Of a stretch of DNA of 64,000 bases, positions 60,967 through 64,000 are shown in pieces. This DNA comes from JAEMQF01 sp963791595 (lineage in GTDB: Bacteria > Pseudomonadota > Gammaproteobacteria > Burkholderiales > Burkholderiaceae_C). Position 1 is the first letter of the stretch. The number at the start of each line of letters is the position of its first letter. The stretch is from assembly GCA_963791595.1 (NCBI GenBank), contig CAWBTF010000012.1, positions 186,001 to 250,000 on the forward strand, written 5' to 3'. The notes beneath the pieces are model-generated. The model saw nothing but the letters and a program-made list of their open reading frames with translations, was not told where the DNA came from and searched no databases. Position numbers and translations under genes: made by a program.

Positions 60967-63900
60967 ATGTCGTCCGAGCGGCAAGCATTGGATCAGGCGA
61001 TCGCGGCGCTGGAGCAGCAGCGCGGCGCGCTGGGTGACGCGGTCACAGATGCCGCGATCGGGCCACTGCGCGCCAAACTGGCGGCTGTGGAATCTGCGGC
61101 GCTGCCGGAGCAAACTCTGAGGCTGGTCACGGTTCTCTTTCTCGACGTTGTCGGCTCCACCGCGCTGGCACAGCGGCTCGACGCGGAAGACGTCCACGCC
61201 GTGCTCGACGGCCTGCTCGCGCGGTGCACCGGGGTTGTCCAGGCCCATGGCGGAAAGGTCTTGCAGTACGCAGGCGACAGCCTGCTCGCCGTGTTCGGTG
61301 CCGACTCGGCACGTGAAGACGACGTCGAGCGCGCGGTGCGGTGCGGACTGGCGTTACTCGGACAGGGCGGGAGGCAGTTGTCACTGGAGGCGCGTCGAGC
61401 GGGACTGGAAGGCGTCGACGTGCGCATCGGCGTGCACACCGGCCGTGTGCTGCTGGGCGGCGGTGTCGACGCCGAACACAGCATTCGCGGCAGCACGGTG
61501 CACGTTGCCGCGCGCATGGAACAGACCGCGCCGACCGGCGGGCTGCGCATCAGCCATGACACCTACCGGCACGTGCACGGCATCTTCGACGTGCTGGCGC
61601 AGCCGCCGCTGCAGCTCAAAGGCCTGGAAGAACCGCTCGCAACCTACCTGGTGCAGCGCGCCAAGCCGCGCGAATTCCATGTCATGACGCGCGGCATCGA
61701 AGGCGTGCAGACACGCATGATCGGGCGCGACTTCGAACTTCGGCAATTGCAGGACGCGTTCCATCGCGTGCTCACGAGAGGCCGGTGGATCAGCGTGAAC
61801 GTCGTCGCCGATGCCGGCCTGGGCAAGAGCCGCCTGCTGCACGAGTTCCATGCCTGGATCGAGTCCCAGCCTGTCGCGGCGTGGCGGTTCCTTGGCCGTG
61901 CCCACCCGCAGACCCAGGACCAACCCCATGGCTTGCTGCGCGATGTTCTGGCCCGGCACCTGCGCATCGCCGATGCCGATAGCATGGAATTTGCGACGCG
62001 GCAAGTCGAGAATGGCATCGCGCCGTTGTTCGAGCCTGACGCGGGCCCTGAGATTGCGACGTCACATGCACATGTCCTGGCGCACCTCATCGGTCTGGAC
62101 TTCAGGCCAGGCCAGGGCATTCAAGGCATCGGTGAGGACGTCCGGCAACTTCGTGATCGAGGTCTGCACGTGGCTTGCGAGGTGTTTCGCCGGACCGCGG
62201 CGATCAACGGCGCTCCTGTCGTGCTGCTGCTGGACGATCTGCACTTCGCGGACGAGGAGTCCTTGGATTTCCTGCATCACCTGCACGCCTCGAGCCGCGA
62301 CGTTCCGATGCTGGTGGCCAGTTTCACGCGGCCGACGCTGTTCGAGAGGCGCGGCGACCGTGCCGTCCCGCCCGGCACGCAGCGCATCGATTTGCGTCCC
62401 TTGGACGACCAGCAACGCGGCGAACTCACCGACGCGCTCCTGCAAAGGCTCGATCGCGTGCCCCCTGCGCTGCGCGAGCTCGTTGCCGCAACCGCGCAGG
62501 GCAATCCGTTCTACATGGAAGAACTGATCAAGATGCTGATCGACGTGGGAGCCATTCAGATCGGGGCGCAAGGCTGGAGTGCGAATCCCGATCGTTTGGC
62601 AGCAGCCCATGTGCCGCAGACGCTGACGGGCGTCATCCAGGCCAGGCTCGATCAGCTGCAGCCGGCGGAGAAGCTTGCCTTGCAACAAGCGTCGGTGATT
62701 GGCGCCGTGTTCTGGGATCAAGCGCTTGCCGCGATTGATGCCGAGGCACCACGGGCTCTGCCCAGGCTGGAGCAGCGTGAATTGGCATTTCCGCACCCCC
62801 ACGCGGCGCCGGACGGACTGCGCGAATACGCCTTCAAGCATCAGATTCTGCATCGCGTCACCTACGACACCGTACTCAAGTCGGTGCGCCGCAGGATTCA
62901 CGCCATCGCGGCTGCATGGTTCGCGGGATTCAAGGGGGCGCGCGCCAATCACTTTCTGGGTGCTGCAGCCGAGCACTATGAAGAGGCGGGAAACGCCAAC
63001 CGTGCATGCGAATTCTTCGCCCGCGCCGCCGAACACGCGCGCGTTCGATTCGCGCACGACACCGCCCTCGCCTACGCGGCACGAGGGCTGGCGCTGCTCG
63101 ATGCGGACGCACCTGGAGCCGCCGTGGCGGACGACCCGCGAAGTGCGCTGGCGCTGCGTTGGCGCCTGCTCGACGTGCGCGAGCGCAGCCACGACTTGTG
63201 TTCCAGGCGGGAAGAGCAGCGCCTTGCGCTCGACGCCATGCAGACGCTGGCTGACGCGCTCGCCGATGACGGCCGCCGCGCCGAAGTCGCTTCGCGGCGC
63301 GCCGTGCTGGCCATGCGCACCGGGGACTTCGCAGCTCAGGAGCAGCACGCGCGGCAGGCGATGTCGCTGGCTGGCCAGGTGGGCAATCGCGTCCTGCAAC
63401 TGCGCGCGCAGCGGCAGGTGGCGGCTGCATTGGCCTCGCGCGGCGACACCACGGCCGGCAAGGCATTGGCCCGGCAAGGCCTGGCAAGCGCGCTGTCCCA
63501 GGGGCTGCGCTCACCGCAGTGCGCGTTTCTCAACACCTTGTCGGTCATCGCGAGCATTGAGGACGACCAGTACGAGAGGCTCGAGCTGCTGCGCCAATTG
63601 GTGCCGCTGGACCGTGAGCTGGGCAACCTGCGCGACCTTGGGATCAACTTGGGCAATCTTGGCGCCGCGCTGCTGTCCGTGGGCTTGGCAGCGCAAGCAC
63701 AGGAACCACTGGACGAATCACTGAGGATTTCACGCAGCGTCGGCGACCGCCTCACCGAGACGTACACGCTGGCGATGCTGAGCGAAATGGCGGGCTTGCG
63801 AGGCGACACTTTGCTCGCGCTGGCCCTCGCGCGCAGCGCCGTGGCATTGTCCAGCCAATTGCAGAGCCAGGAAGACGAAGCCATCGCGCTGTGCACGCTG

Positions 63901-64000
63901 GGCGCCACGGCGCTCGCGGCAGACGACCCCCGAGCCAGCGCTGCCGCGTTCGAGCGCGCCTATCGAGCTGCGGCGGAGATCGACGACGGGTTGCAGTACG
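60967..64000 (+). CDS. Class III nucleotidyl cyclase domain-ATPase-TPR regulator (partial, runs off the window)
   Basis: The frame from ATG 60967 is open for 1011 codons to the window end, so the C-terminus is missing. Residues 50-215 are a class III cyclase homology domain with both metal aspartates (D60 in LFLDVVGST, D104 in AGDSLLAVF) and R183. The adenine- or transition-state positions usually K, D and N are Q100, S172 and H179. Residues 245-640 are an ATPase with Walker A ADAGLGKS (281-288) and Walker B LLLDD (420-424). The rest is helical TPR-like repeats. This LuxR/MalT-like architecture is common in soil bacteria; whether it makes cAMP is doubtful. Confidence 0.88.
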   Translation, partial: MSSERQALDQAIAALEQQRGALGDAVTDAAIGPLRAKLAAVESAALPEQTLRLVTVLFLDVVGSTALAQRLDAEDVHAVLDGLLARCTGVVQAHGGKVLQYAGDSLLAVFGADSAREDDVERAVRCGLALLGQGGRQLSLEARRAGLEGVDVRIGVHTGRVLLGGGVDAEHSIRGSTVHVAARMEQTAPTGGLRISHDTYRHVHGIFDVLAQPPLQLKGLEEPLATYLVQRAKPREFHVMTRGIEGVQTRMIGRDFELRQLQDAFHRVLTRGRWISVNVVADAGLGKSRLLHEFHAWIESQPVAAWRFLGRAHPQTQDQPHGLLRDVLARHLRIADADSMEFATRQVENGIAPLFEPDAGPEIATSHAHVLAHLIGLDFRPGQGIQGIGEDVRQLRDRGLHVACEVFRRTAAINGAPVVLLLDDLHFADEESLDFLHHLHASSRDVPMLVASFTRPTLFERRGDRAVPPGTQRIDLRPLDDQQRGELTDALLQRLDRVPPALRELVAATAQGNPFYMEELIKMLIDVGAIQIGAQGWSANPDRLAAAHVPQTLTGVIQARLDQLQPAEKLALQQASVIGAVFWDQALAAIDAEAPRALPRLEQRELAFPHPHAAPDGLREYAFKHQILHRVTYDTVLKSVRRRIHAIAAAWFAGFKGARANHFLGAAAEHYEEAGNANRACEFFARAAEHARVRFAHDTALAYAARGLALLDADAPGAAVADDPRSALALRWRLLDVRERSHDLCSRREEQRLALDAMQTLADALADDGRRAEVASRRAVLAMRTGDFAAQEQHARQAMSLAGQVGNRVLQLRAQRQVAAALASRGDTTAGKALARQGLASALSQGLRSPQCAFLNTLSVIASIEDDQYERLELLRQLVPLDRELGNLRDLGINLGNLGAALLSVGLAAQAQEPLDESLRISRSVGDRLTETYTLAMLSEMAGLRGDTLLALALARSAVALSSQLQSQEDEAIALCTLGATALAADDPRASAAAFERAYRAAAEIDDGLQY

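Overview
The window is about 64 kb of high-GC chromosomal DNA from a member of the order Burkholderiales (Betaproteobacteria). The signs are a PhaP phasin, a zapA-6S RNA-EVE gene order, two Bug/TctC binding proteins without their membrane partners, a small Trp-rich protein and a paa phenylacetyl-CoA cluster ending in a TetR gene. The gene content fits the Rubrivivax/Leptothrix/Methylibium side of the order, but the genus cannot be fixed from the sequence alone. I see no prophage, insertion sequence, integron or CRISPR array; this looks like ordinary core and catabolic chromosome.

Layout. 0.3-3.5 kb: gltIJKL glutamate/aspartate ABC importer with its terminator, then tRNA-Asn. 3.6-7.4 kb (minus): a TonB-dependent receptor behind a TPP riboswitch, a frameshifted ferredoxin-NADP reductase gene and fdxA. 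7.5-14.5 kb (minus): one assimilatory sulfate reduction operon (tauE-like, cysI, DUF934, cysH, cysD, cysN, cobA) with 1-4 nt overlaps between most genes. 14.6-20.7 kb: patatin-like lipoprotein, phaP with a candidate PhaR operator, nitroreductase, NhaD/ArsB-type transporter and a PAS-GGDEF-EAL protein. 20.9-25.3 kb: GST, VOC protein, acyl-CoA synthetase and the two aminoacyl-tRNA-protein transferases aat and bpt. 25.4-32.3 kb: Bug protein, zinc-ribbon miniprotein, Ser/Thr kinase, tRNA-Val, dnaQ, lgt, ilvD and the small Trp-rich protein. 32.4-42.5 kb: cytochrome c, acyl-CoA dehydrogenase, a livHMGF-type ABC operon that includes a long-chain acyl-CoA ligase, another Bug protein and an enoyl-CoA hydratase. 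42.6-47.7 kb: alkylation repair (ada/alkA fusion, ogt), EamA exporter, zapA, 6S RNA, EVE protein and a second TauE. 47.9-50.4 kb: a PAS protein with a degenerate GGDEF domain and a fatty acid hydroxylase-type membrane protein. 50.4-57.4 kb: paaGIK-paaABCDE-paaR. 57.4-64 kb: small hydrolase, PlsB-like acyltransferase, MTOX-type oxidase and a large cyclase/ATPase/TPR regulator that runs off the end.

How the parts fit. The sulfate operon makes sulfide from APS through CysH and a CysI without CysJ. CysN/D supply APS and CobA supplies the siroheme precursor. The neighbouring ferredoxin and ferredoxin reductase could supply electrons. The paa cluster activates phenylacetate (PaaK), epoxidises the ring (PaaABCE) and isomerises the epoxide (PaaG). 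A 28-bp perfect palindrome just downstream of the operon's promoter is the likely site of the TetR protein at the end of the operon. The ring-cleavage and beta-oxidation genes (paaZ, F, H, J) are not in the window.

Quality note. Three genes (the ferredoxin reductase, paaB and paaC) each carry what looks like a single extra base. Removing one base restores family-typical protein in each case, so sequencing or assembly error is at least as likely as real decay.
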